Shown here one piece after another: positions 25,443 through 35,207 of a stretch of 64,000 nucleotides of DNA (position 1 is the first letter of the stretch; every line of letters begins with the position of its first letter). The translations under genes were made by a program, and so were the position numbers. The notes beneath the pieces were generated by a model that worked only from the letters and a program-made list of their open reading frames with translations, ran no database searches and was not told where the DNA came from. Origin of the DNA: Jilunia laotingensis (lineage in GTDB: Bacteria > Bacteroidota > Bacteroidia > Bacteroidales > Bacteroidaceae); contig NZ_JACRTF010000001.1 of assembly GCF_014385165.1 (NCBI RefSeq), forward strand, positions 744,001 through 808,000. Reading direction: 5' to 3'.

Positions 25443-26216
25443 ATGAAAGTAGCTATCATTGGTGCAGGAAATATGGGTTCCGCCATAGCACGCGGTTTAG
25501 CCCGGCAGTCAGGAACAGAACGTGAAATCATCGTTTCAAATCCTAGTAACGGCAAGTTGGAGAAGCTGAAAGCAGACTTCCCCGTCATCCAAACGACCAA
25601 CGACAATGCGGAAGCGGCCAACAATGCCGATGTCATTATTGTTGCCGTTAAACCTTGGTTGATGGAAAAGGTACTCTCCCCGCTCCGCCTGAAACGTTCA
25701 CAGATACTCGTCTCATTGGCAGCCGGCATCTGTTTCGACGACCTGGCACACTTCTGCGGAGAACCTGAGATGGCTATCTTCCGTGTCGTGCCCAATACGG
25801 CCATTGCCGAACGTGCCAGCATGACGCTCATCTCCGCACGCAACGCATCCGATAAGCAGAAACAGCTTCTGATGGACATGTTCAACGAAATGGGCTTGGC
25901 AATGATGATACAAGAATCCAAGCTGGCTGCCGCCACCTCCCTGACTTCCTGTGGCATAGCCTACGTATTGAAGTATGTACAGGCCGCCATGCAGGCAGGC
26001 ATTGAAATGGGCATCTCTCCCAAGGATGCCATGACCATGATCGCCCAGTCCCTTGAAGGAGCTGCGGAAATATTGTTGAACAACGACACCCATCCAAGCG
26101 TCGAAATAGACAAAGTCACTACTCCCGGAGGAATCACGATCAAAGGTATCAACGAACTGGAACATGCCGGATTCACCTCGGCAGTGATCAGAGCCATGAA
26201 AGCGAGCAAATCCTGA
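25443..26216 (+). CDS. proC: Pyrroline-5-carboxylate reductase
   Basis: 257 residues. N-terminal NAD(P) motif VAIIGAGNMGSAIARGL at 3-19; VNNADVIIVAVKPW-like segment (NNADVIIVAVKPWLMEKVL); FRVVPNTAI; and the family signature near the C-terminus, VTTPGGITIKGINELEHAGF. It performs the last step of proline synthesis from glutamate semialdehyde. It follows the arginine genes with a 434-bp gap containing a repeat array and a promoter-like element, and precedes a regulator and acyl-CoA synthetase. Confidence 0.95.
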   Translation: MKVAIIGAGNMGSAIARGLARQSGTEREIIVSNPSNGKLEKLKADFPVIQTTNDNAEAANNADVIIVAVKPWLMEKVLSPLRLKRSQILVSLAAGICFDDLAHFCGEPEMAIFRVVPNTAIAERASMTLISARNASDKQKQLLMDMFNEMGLAMMIQESKLAAATSLTSCGIAYVLKYVQAAMQAGIEMGISPKDAMTMIAQSLEGAAEILLNNDTHPSVEIDKVTTPGGITIKGINELEHAGFTSAVIRAMKASKS

Positions 26217-26272
26217 CAGGTTGCCGCCTTTTACAAATCATCATTAACCACAATAACTTATATTGCTACGAC

Positions 26273-26821
26273 ATGAACGACCAAATCAGACAAATAGCTG
26301 AACGCTTGCGCGGACTGCGCGATGTATTGGAACTCACAGCGGATGATATTGCCCGCGACTGTGATATCACCGCTGACGAATACCTTTTGGCAGAAACTGG
26401 AGACTATGATATCTCCGTGAGTATGCTGCAAAAGATCGCGCGCAACTACGGCATCGCGCTCGATGCACTCATGTTCGGTGAAGAGCCCAAGATGAGTACG
26501 TACTTCCTCACCCGCGCAGGGAAAGGAACCAGCATCGAACGCACCAAAGCCTATAAATACCAGTCGCTCGCCGCGGGATTCATGAACCGCAATGCCGACC
26601 CGTTCATCGTGACAGTAGAACCGAACGACAACCCCATACACTACAACAGCCACAGCGGTCAGGAATTCACCTTGGTACTCGAAGGGCGGATGATGATCAG
26701 CATAGACGGAAAAGAACTGGTACTCAACCAAGGCGACAGCCTCTATTTCAACTCAAAACTTCCACACGGCATGAAAGCGCTCGATGGCAAGACCGTGCGT
26801 TTCCTCTCCGTAATAATGTAA
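26273..26821 (+). CDS. XRE-cupin transcriptional regulator
   Basis: 182 residues. An N-terminal helix-turn-helix of the XRE type (about 5-65: IAERLRGLRDVLELTADDIARDCDITADEYLLAETGDYDISVSMLQKIARNYGIALD) is joined to a C-terminal cupin domain (about 105-180: NSHSGQEFTLVLEGRMMISIDGKELVLNQGDSLYFNSKLPHGMKAL). Proteins of this layout sense a small ligand and control nearby catabolic genes. The acyl-CoA synthetase starts 9 bp after it, so it probably senses the substrate or product of that enzyme. Confidence 0.9.
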   Translation: MNDQIRQIAERLRGLRDVLELTADDIARDCDITADEYLLAETGDYDISVSMLQKIARNYGIALDALMFGEEPKMSTYFLTRAGKGTSIERTKAYKYQSLAAGFMNRNADPFIVTVEPNDNPIHYNSHSGQEFTLVLEGRMMISIDGKELVLNQGDSLYFNSKLPHGMKALDGKTVRFLSVIM

Positions 26822-26830
26822 ATACAACTA

Positions 26831-28492
26831 ATGGTAGAAAGATTTTTATCTCAGACAACATTCACTTCACAAGAAGACTTCATCAGGAACCTGAAAATAA
26901 ATGTACCTGAGAACTTTAATTTCGGTTACGACATAGTAGATGCCTGGGCAACCGAACAATCCGACAAGCCCGCTTTATTGTGGACGAACGACAAAGGCGA
27001 ACATATCCAGTTTTCTTTCAGCGATATGAAACGCTACTCGGACATGACCGCATCTTATTTCCAATCGCTGGGCATCGGCCGTGGCGACATGGTGATGCTG
27101 ATACTGAAACGACGGTATGAATTCTGGTTCAGCATCATCGCCCTTCACAAGCTGGGAGCCACAGTGATCCCCGCCACCCATCTGCTGACAAAGAAAGACA
27201 TCGTATACCGTTGCAATGCCGCAGATATAAAGATGATCGTCTGTGCCGGTGAAGAGGTGATCACCAAGCACATCAAAGAGGCTTTGCCGGATTGTCCGAC
27301 CGTAAAAAGGCTCGTGAGCGTTGGTCCGGTAATACCCGAAGGATTCGAGGATTTCCACAAAGGCATAGAATCGGCCCCTCCCTTCGTCAAGCCCGAACAC
27401 AGCAATACCAATGATGATATTTCATTGATGTACTTCACTTCGGGGACGACCGGTGAACCTAAAATGGTGGCACACGACTTTACTTACCCATTGGGACATA
27501 TCGTCACGGGCAGTTTCTGGCACAACCTGACAGAGGACAGCCTCCATCTGACCATTGCCGATACTGGCTGGGGAAAAGCCGTATGGGGAAAACTGTACGG
27601 ACAATGGATCGCAGGAGCCAACATCTTCGTTTACGACCACGAGAAATTCACACCGGGAGACATCCTTGAAAAGATACAGGATTACCACGTCACCTCCTTG
27701 TGCGCACCGCCCACCATCTTCCGTTTCCTGATTCACGAAGACCTGAGCAAATACGACCTATCTTCACTGCAATACTGCACCATCGCTGGCGAAGCATTGA
27801 ACCCCGCAGTTTTCGACACATTCAAGAAACTGACTGGTATCAAGCTGATGGAAGGTTTCGGTCAAACCGAAACAACGCTGACCGTAGCCACCATGCCTTG
27901 GATGGAACCCAAACCCGGAAGCATGGGTTTGCCCAATCCGCAATACGATGTCGATCTCATCGACCATGAAGGTCGTTCAGTGGAAGCCGGTGAACAGGGG
28001 CAAATCGTGATCCGCACCAGTAAAGGCAAGCCGCTGGGATTGTTCAAGGAATACTACCGCGATGCCGAACGTACCCACGAAGCATGGCATGACGGCATTT
28101 ATTATACCGGTGATGTAGCCTGGAAAGATGAAGACGGTTATCTCTGGTTCGTAGGCCGGGCAGACGACGTTATAAAAAGCTCCGGCTACCGTATCGGCCC
28201 GTTTGAAGTGGAAAGTGCCTTGATGACACATCCGGCTGTCGTGGAATGCGCCATCACCGGTGTTCCGGACGAAATTCGCGGTCAAGTGGTAAAGGCTACC
28301 ATCGTCTTGTCGAAAGACTACAAGGACCGCGCGGGTGACGAACTGGTCAAGGAATTGCAGAACCATGTAAAGAGAGTGACTGCCCCCTACAAATATCCCC
28401 GTGTCATAGAGTTTGTAGACGAATTGCCCAAAACAATCAGTGGAAAAATCCGTCGGGTGGAGATTCGCAAAAATGATGCAAAAGAAGGATAA
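26831..28492 (+). CDS. AMP-forming acyl-CoA synthetase
   Basis: 553 residues, ANL superfamily. P-loop-like [17 protein letters not shown] at about residue 200, [11 protein letters not shown] (A5), [41 protein letters not shown] (A7-A8), and the catalytic lysine region [11 protein letters not shown] near the C-terminus. It activates a carboxylic acid to its CoA thioester; the layout resembles medium-chain and acetyl-CoA synthetases, and the chain length accepted cannot be set from sequence. Coupled to the XRE-cupin regulator by a 9 bp gap. Confidence 0.92.
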   Translation: MVERFLSQTTFTSQEDFIRNLKINVPENFNFGYDIVDAWATEQSDKPALLWTNDKGEHIQFSFSDMKRYSDMTASYFQSLGIGRGDMVMLILKRRYEFWFSIIALHKLGATVIPATHLLTKKDIVYRCNAADIKMIVCAGEEVITKHIKEALPDCPTVKRLVSVGPVIPEGFEDFHKGIESAPPFVKPEHSNTNDDISLMYFTSGTTGEPKMVAHDFTYPLGHIVTGSFWHNLTEDSLHLTIADTGWGKAVWGKLYGQWIAGANIFVYDHEKFTPGDILEKIQDYHVTSLCAPPTIFRFLIHEDLSKYDLSSLQYCTIAGEALNPAVFDTFKKLTGIKLMEGFGQTETTLTVATMPWMEPKPGSMGLPNPQYDVDLIDHEGRSVEAGEQGQIVIRTSKGKPLGLFKEYYRDAERTHEAWHDGIYYTGDVAWKDEDGYLWFVGRADDVIKSSGYRIGPFEVESALMTHPAVVECAITGVPDEIRGQVVKATIVLSKDYKDRAGDELVKELQNHVKRVTAPYKYPRVIEFVDELPKTISGKIRRVEIRKNDAKEG

Positions 28493-28498
28493 TCATGT

Positions 28499-28540
28499 TG
28501 CAAACGGGCTTATCTGAAAGGATAAACGCTAACGTTTGCA
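28499..28540 (+). terminator. Hairpin after the acyl-CoA synthetase
   Basis: TGCAAACG (28499-28506) pairs with CGTTTGCA (28533-28540); an inner TTATC/GATAA stem is also possible. Weak T-tract, so terminator or message end only. Confidence 0.5.
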
Positions 28541-28634
28541 TCAAAAGTAGTATATATTGAACTATTTTTCATCGGCAGAACCAAAAACATCCTCTACATT
28601 TGTGTTCATAATACAACAAAAACTAAAGGTAAAA

Positions 28635-28835
28635 ATGATCACGAGTAGAAAGATTTCACAGGTAGATGTTTTCGCGGGGAGCCCTTGGGAGGTAGCGAGC
28701 ATAAAGAACCTGCTAATTGCAGCTTACATTGAAGTATCGACAAAAGACAAAGGAACAGACGGAATATTATTATCCGTACCTTGCGAGTATTACACCGCTG
28801 CCATGCGGGTAATAAGCAACCGAAGAGTTTCGTAG
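28635..28835 (+). CDS. DUF2007-like small protein
   Basis: 66 residues from the ATG at 28635; the upstream open frame to 28557 lacks family similarity. VDVFAGSPWEVASIKNLLIAAYIEVSTKDKG followed by VPCEYYTAAMRVISNRRV matches the DUF2007 pattern (F-x-G-S-x-W-E-A-x-x-I, then a beta strand and YxxAxxVI). A second copy lies at 49841-50074. The family is described as a putative signal-transducing domain; function is not established. It is monocistronic with a strong terminator after it. Confidence 0.7.
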   Translation: MITSRKISQVDVFAGSPWEVASIKNLLIAAYIEVSTKDKGTDGILLSVPCEYYTAAMRVISNRRVS

Positions 28836-28877
28836 GTTTAAAGAGAATCGAAGCTGTACGACAAGCTTTGAATTTGT

Positions 28878-28919
28878 AATAATAGGATATGTCAGACTTT
28901 TGGCATATCCTATTATTTT
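28878..28919 (+). terminator. Terminator of the DUF2007-like gene
   Basis: AATAATAGGATATG (28878-28891) pairs perfectly with 28904-28917, a 14-bp stem with a 12-base loop. The rest of the 551-bp gap 28836-29386 shows only AT-rich sequence and the promoter of the next gene. Confidence 0.85.
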
Positions 28920-29285
28920 GCCCGAAACAAACCGTTGTTCTTTCAGAGCCGGAGATTACCTTCTTTTCATCCTATAAAAGCCGATCCGATAAAGATAAAG
29001 TATACATTTATGTAGCCAAGAGTTATTGGCTTACAGTTATCACCATCCTTTATTTTTACATAATAATATTGTATTACTCTCTTGCCAACCACCTTAAATC
29101 AAGCAAACAGACCCTCTTGAATGGATATTAGCACCTACCTATTTAAATAAAGAGAAGTAATATTTTAATAAAAAGAATACCTACTTTAACCGAATCATCT
29201 CAATTATCTTCCTAATTTATAGTAAAATTAAAATCCGGCAGAAATTTAATTTTAGTAATCGAACAAATATTAATAAAAATAGACC

Positions 29286-29317
29286 TTGCAGTTGAAAGAA
29301 GTCTGCTGTTACTTTGC
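29286..29317 (+). promoter_or_regulatory. Promoter of the large MBG-repeat protein
   Basis: TTG at 29286-29288, 21 bases, TACTTTGC at 29310-29317. The start codon is at 29387, leaving a leader of about 60 bases. Confidence 0.65.
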
Positions 29318-29386
29318 AGTGTCAAAACTTACACTCACATGAAAGAGAAAATGATTTATATATTTACAGCATTAATCAAATAATTT

Positions 29387-32300
29387 ATGAGGAAATTTAT
29401 TTTTGCTATTACAGGTGCTTTGCTACTGGGAACCACTGTCCATGCCCAGCAAATCAAAGGTGACTTTGATAAACAAACGGACTGGGGTGTACAAACATCA
29501 TTTTCGGGACCCGACCCCTCTTTCACCGATATGGGTATTACTCCCGATGGGTGGTCAGCTTTGAATGTGACTCAGATGGGGCTCAATTTCCCATTAGTTT
29601 TCGGGGATGCCGGAATGGAAGGGAACGGAAAAAGTGTCAAAATGATGAATCGCAAATTGGGAGCTTTTGGAATCGGAGCCAATTCTCCAAGCTACATTAC
29701 ACTGGGTACTACCTGGGTATATGCCGATATTCTGGGCGTCATGTCCCAATTGGGAGACAAGAGCGATCCGGACGATAGCAACGGTGGCTCATTGGGTGGA
29801 ATTGATTTCAACTTCCGTCCCGATTCAATCTCCGGTTATTTCAAGAGGTCACACGGTACTCAGAATCCGGACGAGATTGCCCAAATCATCGTTTATTCCT
29901 GGATCGGCACATCCAAGTCCTATTCACCTGTTGGCGACGGCATGGATCTCACGGAGAATCTTCCGAAAGAGGCACTCGTAGACCGGGACATAGATATATT
30001 AGGAATCCAAAATGACGGCAAACCGGCAAACGGTATAACGCTGATCGGTAAACAAATGTACTCGATCGAGGGAAACTTGCCCGATTGGACACGTATTTCC
30101 GTTCCGATCGAATACCAGCGTGAAGAGAATCCGATGAAGCTAAATGTGATCATCTCCTCAGCCGATTATTTCAACCGTTCCAATATCGGAACCGAAAATC
30201 AGTTATGGGCAGATAATGTCCGTTTCATCTACAATTCAAAATTGAAATCAATCACTATCGACGGTAAAGCACTGGATGGCTTCGATGAAGATACGTTGAC
30301 TTATGTATTGCCACAAGCCGATGCGTCTAAAACCGTTGCAGCCAAAGCTTTCGGCAAGAATGCAAACGTGACGATCGGTGAACTGAAAGACTCGCAAAGA
30401 ACCATCACAGTTGAAGACCTAACAGCTGCCGGAGTGAAGAAGCATGTCTACACCTTAATATATAAGGGCGCACCTGCCGAACTATCATGGAAACAGGTCA
30501 GCGCGGAAGATTGCGTATATGGAAATACGATCGACATTAAGCCGGTTTCAGCCAATACGGAGGGATTATTCAGTTATGAAATCAGCAATACCGATCTGGC
30601 TGAGATTGTGGATGGAAATCAGTTGCATTTCAAAGGAGTAGGTGAAATAAAAATTACAGCCAGACAAGCCGCAGGTGGAGAATATTCACCATCAGTGTCC
30701 GAGCCTCTGGTACTGAATGTCCGGAAAGCTCCGTTGGTGATCGGTGTAAAGGATATCGAACGTAAATATAATTACTCGGACGATAAATTCGAGTTCGTAT
30801 ACGAAGGACTGAAAAACGACGATGCCGAACATATCGACCGGGTATTCACCGTCAAACCCGTAGTATCTATTCCTGAACAGACACTACCGAACGGTAAGAT
30901 ATTGAAAACGACGAAAGGAGTTTATGTAGGAGAATATGTATTGACAGTTTCCGGTGCTACTGCAGCAAACTACGAACCGACCTATACAACCGGTACATTG
31001 ACCGTGACCCCGGCCGCTCCTATAGTGATCGGAATCAAGGCTGCCAGCGTGGATGAGGGCAGCGACCTTCCGGTTCTGACGGTGGATTACAGTAAGTTGA
31101 TCGGTGAAGACAAATTAGACCACTCTCTGGTATTCTCAGCGGAGCCTACCCTCAAAACTTCAGCAGTGAAAGGCTCTCCAGCGGGTACATACGATATCCT
31201 CTTCGATGCAGAAGGCACATTGACAGAAGCAGCTAAAAAGAATTATGAAAGCATTTCTTATGCCGAGAAAGGGGTGTTGACTATTAAAGCTATCAAGACT
31301 CAGCCTGCATTCGAGGATCTGGTAAGCAAAGTAGAAGGGTTGCCTGAAAAAGAATACGTATATGCCGGTTATACCGATATTTTAGGAAGAATTCTTGTCT
31401 ATGACAAGGAAGGAAACCTGATGGATCCCGACCTGTTAACTTTCAGCACGAACTCAAACAGTGCATTCGGCATTGAAAAGAACGGGGACTACCGTTTGTG
31501 GGGAAGTGTAAATGGAGCCACTGGTGATGTAGAAATAAAAGTTACGGTAAAAGAGACAGAAACAACACTGCCTGTAACAGAAGTTGTAGGTCATACGCTC
31601 ATCTTGAAAAAAGAAGCGAATATCCGTCCTAAGGATTTTGCTCTGTCTGCCGGTGATTTTATAGGAAACATGGGTGATGCATTTCCTATTTATATCCAAA
31701 GTGAAGAAATTCTGGAAAAAGACTTGGATGCTTTCGGTATGTTAGGAGCATTTGTTACTTGTCCGACATTGAATATTGAAACACCCGATGGCATTCTGAA
31801 ACTGGAAGTAGATCCCGAAAGTGACTATAAAAACAGTTTCAAAGAAGAAGCGGTAGAGAAACTTCACCAATTGCCTACCGGAAAATATTCATTCACTCTG
31901 GAAGGAGGCGAATCCACACAATATGCCTACAACTATGACAATACGGTCAAAGGAGTAATGTTGGTACCGGGCAAGTCAACGGTTGAAATAAAAGGTATCG
32001 ATAATTTGGTTTACGGACGCAAGGAACCGTTCAAGATAGAAATTGAAGCAAACGGATCTCCCGTCACTGAATATACGATTACCAAGAATTTTATTCAGGA
32101 AACCGATGCAGTCGGAGAATATAAAGTCCTGAGCGTAGGAACAGACACGATTACGTTTACCATCCCTGCCACAGAGCAGACAATCGAAGAAACCTGTGTA
32201 CGGATACTGACTGTAAACAAAGCGACTTTGATCGTTACTCCGGAGGATATTATCTGCAAAGAGGGAAGTGTGGTGATTCCAGAAACATACGAGTTTAAAT

Positions 32301-32707
32301 ACGAAGGTTTCGTAAATGAAGATAATGCAAGCTCACTAGATGTCCTTCCTATTGGAATCTGCCAAGTAACAGAGACAGCAAAAGAAGGTGAAGTCTTTAC
32401 GATTTTCGCAACCGGTGCAGAAGACGATCATTATGATTTCGTCTACCGTGAAGGGAAGTTTATGATCAACGGTGAACAGGGTATTACCAATAATACCGCA
32501 GACGGAAAGATCAGAGTACTCTTTACGAAAGGCAATCTCGTCATACAAGGAAACGAGGATGCTTTGCCCATTGCTATTTATAACCTTCAGGGAGTGTTGG
32601 TTGCCAACTTTGACGGTAGGGACGCTATTATCCCCGTAGCCCTTTCGGGTCATGGCATCTACATTGTCAGAATAGGTAATTACGCAAGTAAGATCGTTAT
32701 CGATTAG
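29387..32707 (+). CDS. Large secreted MBG/Ig-like repeat protein with T9SS-type C-terminal tail
   Basis: 1106 residues. Signal peptide 1-20 (ending VHA). Residues about 21-285 form a jelly-roll-like domain (GDFDKQTDWGVQTSF; PSYITLGTTWVYADILG; LPDWTRISVPIEYQ) resembling the PCMD putative carbohydrate domain of Bacteroides. Then come repeated beta domains, with MBG-type hallmarks near 450-550 (KAPLVIGVKDIERKYNYSD; GEYVLTVSGATAANYEPTY) and again near 550-640 and 980-1030. The last 70 residues (IYNLQGVLVANFDGRDAIIP, ending GIYIVRIGNYASKIVID) look like a Por secretion tail. Probably a cell-surface adhesin or glycan-binding protein. It is transcribed alone between its own promoter and a strong terminator. 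Confidence 0.85.
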   Translation: MRKFIFAITGALLLGTTVHAQQIKGDFDKQTDWGVQTSFSGPDPSFTDMGITPDGWSALNVTQMGLNFPLVFGDAGMEGNGKSVKMMNRKLGAFGIGANSPSYITLGTTWVYADILGVMSQLGDKSDPDDSNGGSLGGIDFNFRPDSISGYFKRSHGTQNPDEIAQIIVYSWIGTSKSYSPVGDGMDLTENLPKEALVDRDIDILGIQNDGKPANGITLIGKQMYSIEGNLPDWTRISVPIEYQREENPMKLNVIISSADYFNRSNIGTENQLWADNVRFIYNSKLKSITIDGKALDGFDEDTLTYVLPQADASKTVAAKAFGKNANVTIGELKDSQRTITVEDLTAAGVKKHVYTLIYKGAPAELSWKQVSAEDCVYGNTIDIKPVSANTEGLFSYEISNTDLAEIVDGNQLHFKGVGEIKITARQAAGGEYSPSVSEPLVLNVRKAPLVIGVKDIERKYNYSDDKFEFVYEGLKNDDAEHIDRVFTVKPVVSIPEQTLPNGKILKTTKGVYVGEYVLTVSGATAANYEPTYTTGTLTVTPAAPIVIGIKAASVDEGSDLPVLTVDYSKLIGEDKLDHSLVFSAEPTLKTSAVKGSPAGTYDILFDAEGTLTEAAKKNYESISYAEKGVLTIKAIKTQPAFEDLVSKVEGLPEKEYVYAGYTDILGRILVYDKEGNLMDPDLLTFSTNSNSAFGIEKNGDYRLWGSVNGATGDVEIKVTVKETETTLPVTEVVGHTLILKKEANIRPKDFALSAGDFIGNMGDAFPIYIQSEEILEKDLDAFGMLGAFVTCPTLNIETPDGILKLEVDPESDYKNSFKEEAVEKLHQLPTGKYSFTLEGGESTQYAYNYDNTVKGVMLVPGKSTVEIKGIDNLVYGRKEPFKIEIEANGSPVTEYTITKNFIQETDAVGEYKVLSVGTDTITFTIPATEQTIEETCVRILTVNKATLIVTPEDIICKEGSVVIPETYEFKYEGFVNEDNASSLDVLPIGICQVTETAKEGEVFTIFATGAEDDHYDFVYREGKFMINGEQGITNNTADGKIRVLFTKGNLVIQGNEDALPIAIYNLQGVLVANFDGRDAIIPVALSGHGIYIVRIGNYASKIVID

Positions 32708-32727
32708 TTTTCAATCTATGTAATAGC

Positions 32728-32774
32728 AAGAGTGTCTGTCAAAAGTCGTGCTTTTGACAGACACTCTTTTTTTT
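32728..32774 (+). terminator. Terminator of the large secreted protein
   Basis: A perfect 18-bp stem, 32728-32745 against 32751-32768, with loop TCGTG, followed by eight T. The 190 bp beyond it, up to the tRNA terminator, holds nothing recognised. Confidence 0.93.
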
Positions 32775-32969
32775 GTTTCAAGAATTTTCCGAACCATATC
32801 GATTCTTTTACGATCTGACCACTTTGAATATCTTTGCCATGTTTTGTGTTTGCACTTTTATGATAAAATCTTTCCTTAAAGATAACGAGCATATTGAACC
32901 TAAAAGAGTGAACCAATTCTTTCTCCTAAAGTATTCATATCCAAAAGGTAACGGAGATAAAAAGAAAGA

Positions 32970-32996
32970 GACGAACCGTGGAAAACACGATTCGTC
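32970..32996 (-). terminator. Terminator of the tRNA-Gly/Leu unit
   Basis: Read on the minus strand, GACGAATCGTG pairs with CACGGTTCGTC (one mismatch) over a short loop, followed by TCTTTCTTTTT. Confidence 0.8.
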
Positions 32997-33004
32997 CCTT
33001 AGAG

Positions 33005-33089
33005 TACTCGAAGCGGGACTTGAACCCGCACAGCCGCAATGGCCAAGGGATTTTAAGTCCCTCGTGTCTACCGATTCCACCATTCGAGC
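33005..33089 (-). tRNA. tRNA-Leu (TAA)
   Basis: 85 bases with the long variable arm of a class II tRNA. Acceptor GCTCGAA faces TTCGAGT (a G-U closing pair at 1-72), discriminator A. Anticodon stem GGGA/TCCC around loop CTTAAAA, anticodon TAA. T-arm GGGTTCAAGTCCC. CCA not encoded. Second gene of the Gly-Leu unit. Confidence 0.95.
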
Positions 33090-33105
33090 ATCCTTTCAAA
33101 GAATG

Positions 33106-33178
33106 AGCGGAAAACGAGACTCGAACTCGCGACCCTAACCTTGGCAAGGTTATGCTCTACCAACTGAGCTATTTCCGC
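33106..33178 (-). tRNA. tRNA-Gly (GCC)
   Basis: 73 bases. Acceptor GCGGAAA pairs with TTTCCGC, discriminator T as in other bacterial tRNA-Gly. Anticodon stem TAACC/GGTTA around loop TTGCCAA, anticodon GCC. T-arm with GTTCGAGTC. First gene of the unit, 16 bases before tRNA-Leu. Confidence 0.96.
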
Positions 33179-33193
33179 ATTTTTTCAACGGGT

Positions 33194-33226
33194 GCAAAGA
33201 TAAGAAGTTTACTTATTCCTGCCAAA
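33194..33226 (-). promoter_or_regulatory. Promoter of the tRNA-Gly/Leu unit
   Basis: On the minus strand TTTG (33226-33223), 20 bases, TATCTTTGC (33202-33194), an exact match to the Bacteroides consensus; tRNA-Gly begins 15 bases after the box. Confidence 0.9.
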
Positions 33227-33349
33227 CTTTTTCGGAGAAAAGTTACAGAAGATATAATTCTAAACTAGATTTCAGAATATTCGACGAAGTTAGAATTAAA
33301 TCATAAAAGCCGTTTTAGTTCAGAAACAATTTATTCTAACACCCACAAA

Positions 33350-33802
33350 CTAATTACGTACTTGCAATGTCGTTCCAGAAACGACTGCGGTATAACGTTT
33401 AAGATACTCCTTACCTGCACCAGTAGGAGCCCCACCATTATTGAGATCATAGGTAGTTCCACAAGAAGGGCAAATTGCCTTTCCTAATCCATCATTCTGC
33501 ACATTAATAGAAACAGTACGACTGGCTTCTACCGGACAAGCAGCCTCAAAAGCAAGATAAGTGTAACCATCAGAATAGACAGATTGACCAATAATAATCC
33601 CAGCATAACCAACAGGAATACCATGAACATTCTTTGTCTTTTTGATAAATTGCCCAGGTGTGGTCAATTTAGAATATTCAGCCTGCACAAGACTACAAGA
33701 AAAATCAAACCGGACATCCGGAATACTTGATTTATAATCATCACCACACGAAACCGCAATCACCGTCATCAAAAATATAAATATCAACCTTCTCATAATC
33801 AT
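33350..33802 (-). CDS. Rieske-fold-like lipoprotein lacking the His ligands
   Basis: 150 residues. Lipoprotein signal with lipobox AVSC (Cys19). The C-terminal half reads like a Rieske domain: LAFEAACPVEASRTVSINVQNDGLGKAICPSCGTTYDLNNGGAPTGAGKEYLKRY, with the G-x-x-x-D and GPA-like turn and closing L-x-x-Y. Rieske centres use C-x-H and C-x-x-H; here the positions are Cys89-Pro-Val and Cys111-Pro-Ser-Cys114, so no histidine ligand remains and three cysteines do. It could hold zinc, another cluster, or a disulfide. It follows argH by 9 bp, as the last gene of a six-gene run. Confidence 0.8.
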   Translation of the reverse strand: MIMRRLIFIFLMTVIAVSCGDDYKSSIPDVRFDFSCSLVQAEYSKLTTPGQFIKKTKNVHGIPVGYAGIIIGQSVYSDGYTYLAFEAACPVEASRTVSINVQNDGLGKAICPSCGTTYDLNNGGAPTGAGKEYLKRYTAVVSGTTLQVRN

Positions 33803-33811
33803 ATCGTAAAA

Positions 33812-35152
33812 TTAGCGTCCTAATAATGCTTTTTCTGCCTCTTCCATAGAATGGAAATTAAAACCATCTATCACATTCTGCATCAAAACAGAAATTTCAT
33901 CATTACAAAGGTTGCCGATACTTCCTTCATGCGTATGATGTACTTGTTTGTCATGTGAGAAACGACCTGCTTCAATGTCAAGTCCTATTTTTTTATAAGC
34001 ATCGCGGAAAGGCATCCCTTCACGAACTAATCGATTTACTTCCTCAACACTAAAAATAAACAAATACTTGTCATCATCAAGAATGTGTTCATTTACCCTT
34101 ATTTCATTCATAATATAAGTAGTCATTTGCAAACAATCTTTCAATTCTTGGAAAGCGGGAAGAAAGACTTCTTTAATGATTTGCAAATCACGAAAATATC
34201 CAGAAGGAAGATTATTAGCAATCATCATGATCTGTTGTGGAAGCGATTGCAGTTTATTGCATTTGGCGCGTGTCAATTCAAAAACATCAGGGTTCTTTTT
34301 ATGCGGCATGATACTTGAACCGGTAGTACAATCATCCGGTAACTTAACAAATCCAAAGTTCTGGCTATTAAACATACAAGCATCGAATGCCAACTTAGAA
34401 ATAGTACCTGCAATAGTCGCCAAAGCAAAGGCTACATTTCGTTCCATTTTCCCACGGCCCATCTGGGCATAAACTACATTATAGTTCAATGAATCGAAAC
34501 CAAGCAAACGGGTAGTCATTGTACGATTCAATGGGAAAGAAGAACCATATCCTGCTGCAGATCCCAAAGGATTACGGTTACACATTTTGAAAGCTGCTTG
34601 CAGAAAAAGCATATCATCTACCAGACTCTCGGCATAAGCTCCAAACCATAAGCCAAACGAGGAAGGCATAGCTATCTGTAGATGAGTATATCCGGGCATT
34701 AATACATTCTTATAACGCTCACTTTGCAAAATAAGCACATGAAAAAGTTGCTCCACAGCCTCTGCTATCTCTTTCAATTGGGTGCGGGTAAAGAGTTTTA
34801 GATCAAGCAATACCTGATCATTACGGGATCGCCCGCTATGTATTTTTTTACCGACATCCCCCAAACGACGGGTCAACATCAATTCGACCTGTGAATGAAC
34901 ATCTTCCACACCGTCTTCAATAACAAACTTCCCCCGTTCAGCCTCGGCATAGATATTCTTCAACTCAGCCAAGAGTCGAGATAGTTCTTCTTTTGTCAAC
35001 AAACCAATGCTTTCAAGCATTGTGATATGCGCCATAGAACCCATAATATCATGTTTTGCCAAATAAAGATCCATTTCACGGTCATGTCCAACCGTAAAAC
35101 GTTCTATATCTTTATTTACCTGAACGGATTTCTCCCAAAGTTTCTGTGCCAT
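33812..35152 (-). CDS. argH: Argininosuccinate lyase
   Basis: 446 residues, fumarase/aspartase superfamily. Features: DVHSQVELMLTRRLGDVGKKIHSGRSRNDQ (substrate-binding loop), PGYTHLQIAMPSSFGLW with the catalytic His region, and the signature GSSIMPHKKNPDVFELTRAK, where His replaces the usual Gln of MPQKKNP. It splits argininosuccinate into arginine and fumarate. It is not with the other arginine genes but in a run behind pyrE and an SRPBCC gene (55 bp gap), which also makes carbamoyl-phosphate-dependent pathways neighbours. Confidence 0.95.
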   Translation of the reverse strand: MAQKLWEKSVQVNKDIERFTVGHDREMDLYLAKHDIMGSMAHITMLESIGLLTKEELSRLLAELKNIYAEAERGKFVIEDGVEDVHSQVELMLTRRLGDVGKKIHSGRSRNDQVLLDLKLFTRTQLKEIAEAVEQLFHVLILQSERYKNVLMPGYTHLQIAMPSSFGLWFGAYAESLVDDMLFLQAAFKMCNRNPLGSAAGYGSSFPLNRTMTTRLLGFDSLNYNVVYAQMGRGKMERNVAFALATIAGTISKLAFDACMFNSQNFGFVKLPDDCTTGSSIMPHKKNPDVFELTRAKCNKLQSLPQQIMMIANNLPSGYFRDLQIIKEVFLPAFQELKDCLQMTTYIMNEIRVNEHILDDDKYLFIFSVEEVNRLVREGMPFRDAYKKIGLDIEAGRFSHDKQVHHTHEGSIGNLCNDEISVLMQNVIDGFNFHSMEEAEKALLGR

Positions 35153-35207
35153 AATAGTCAGTAATTAGCAATGCACGAAGCAAGAAACAATCGCACACCA
35201 CTCTCAG

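Noticed and set aside
28889..29131. Open frame of 80 codons on the plus strand after the DUF2007-like gene
   Set aside because: It begins inside the stem-loop of a strong terminator, has no promoter or family similarity, and its composition fits AT-rich noncoding DNA.
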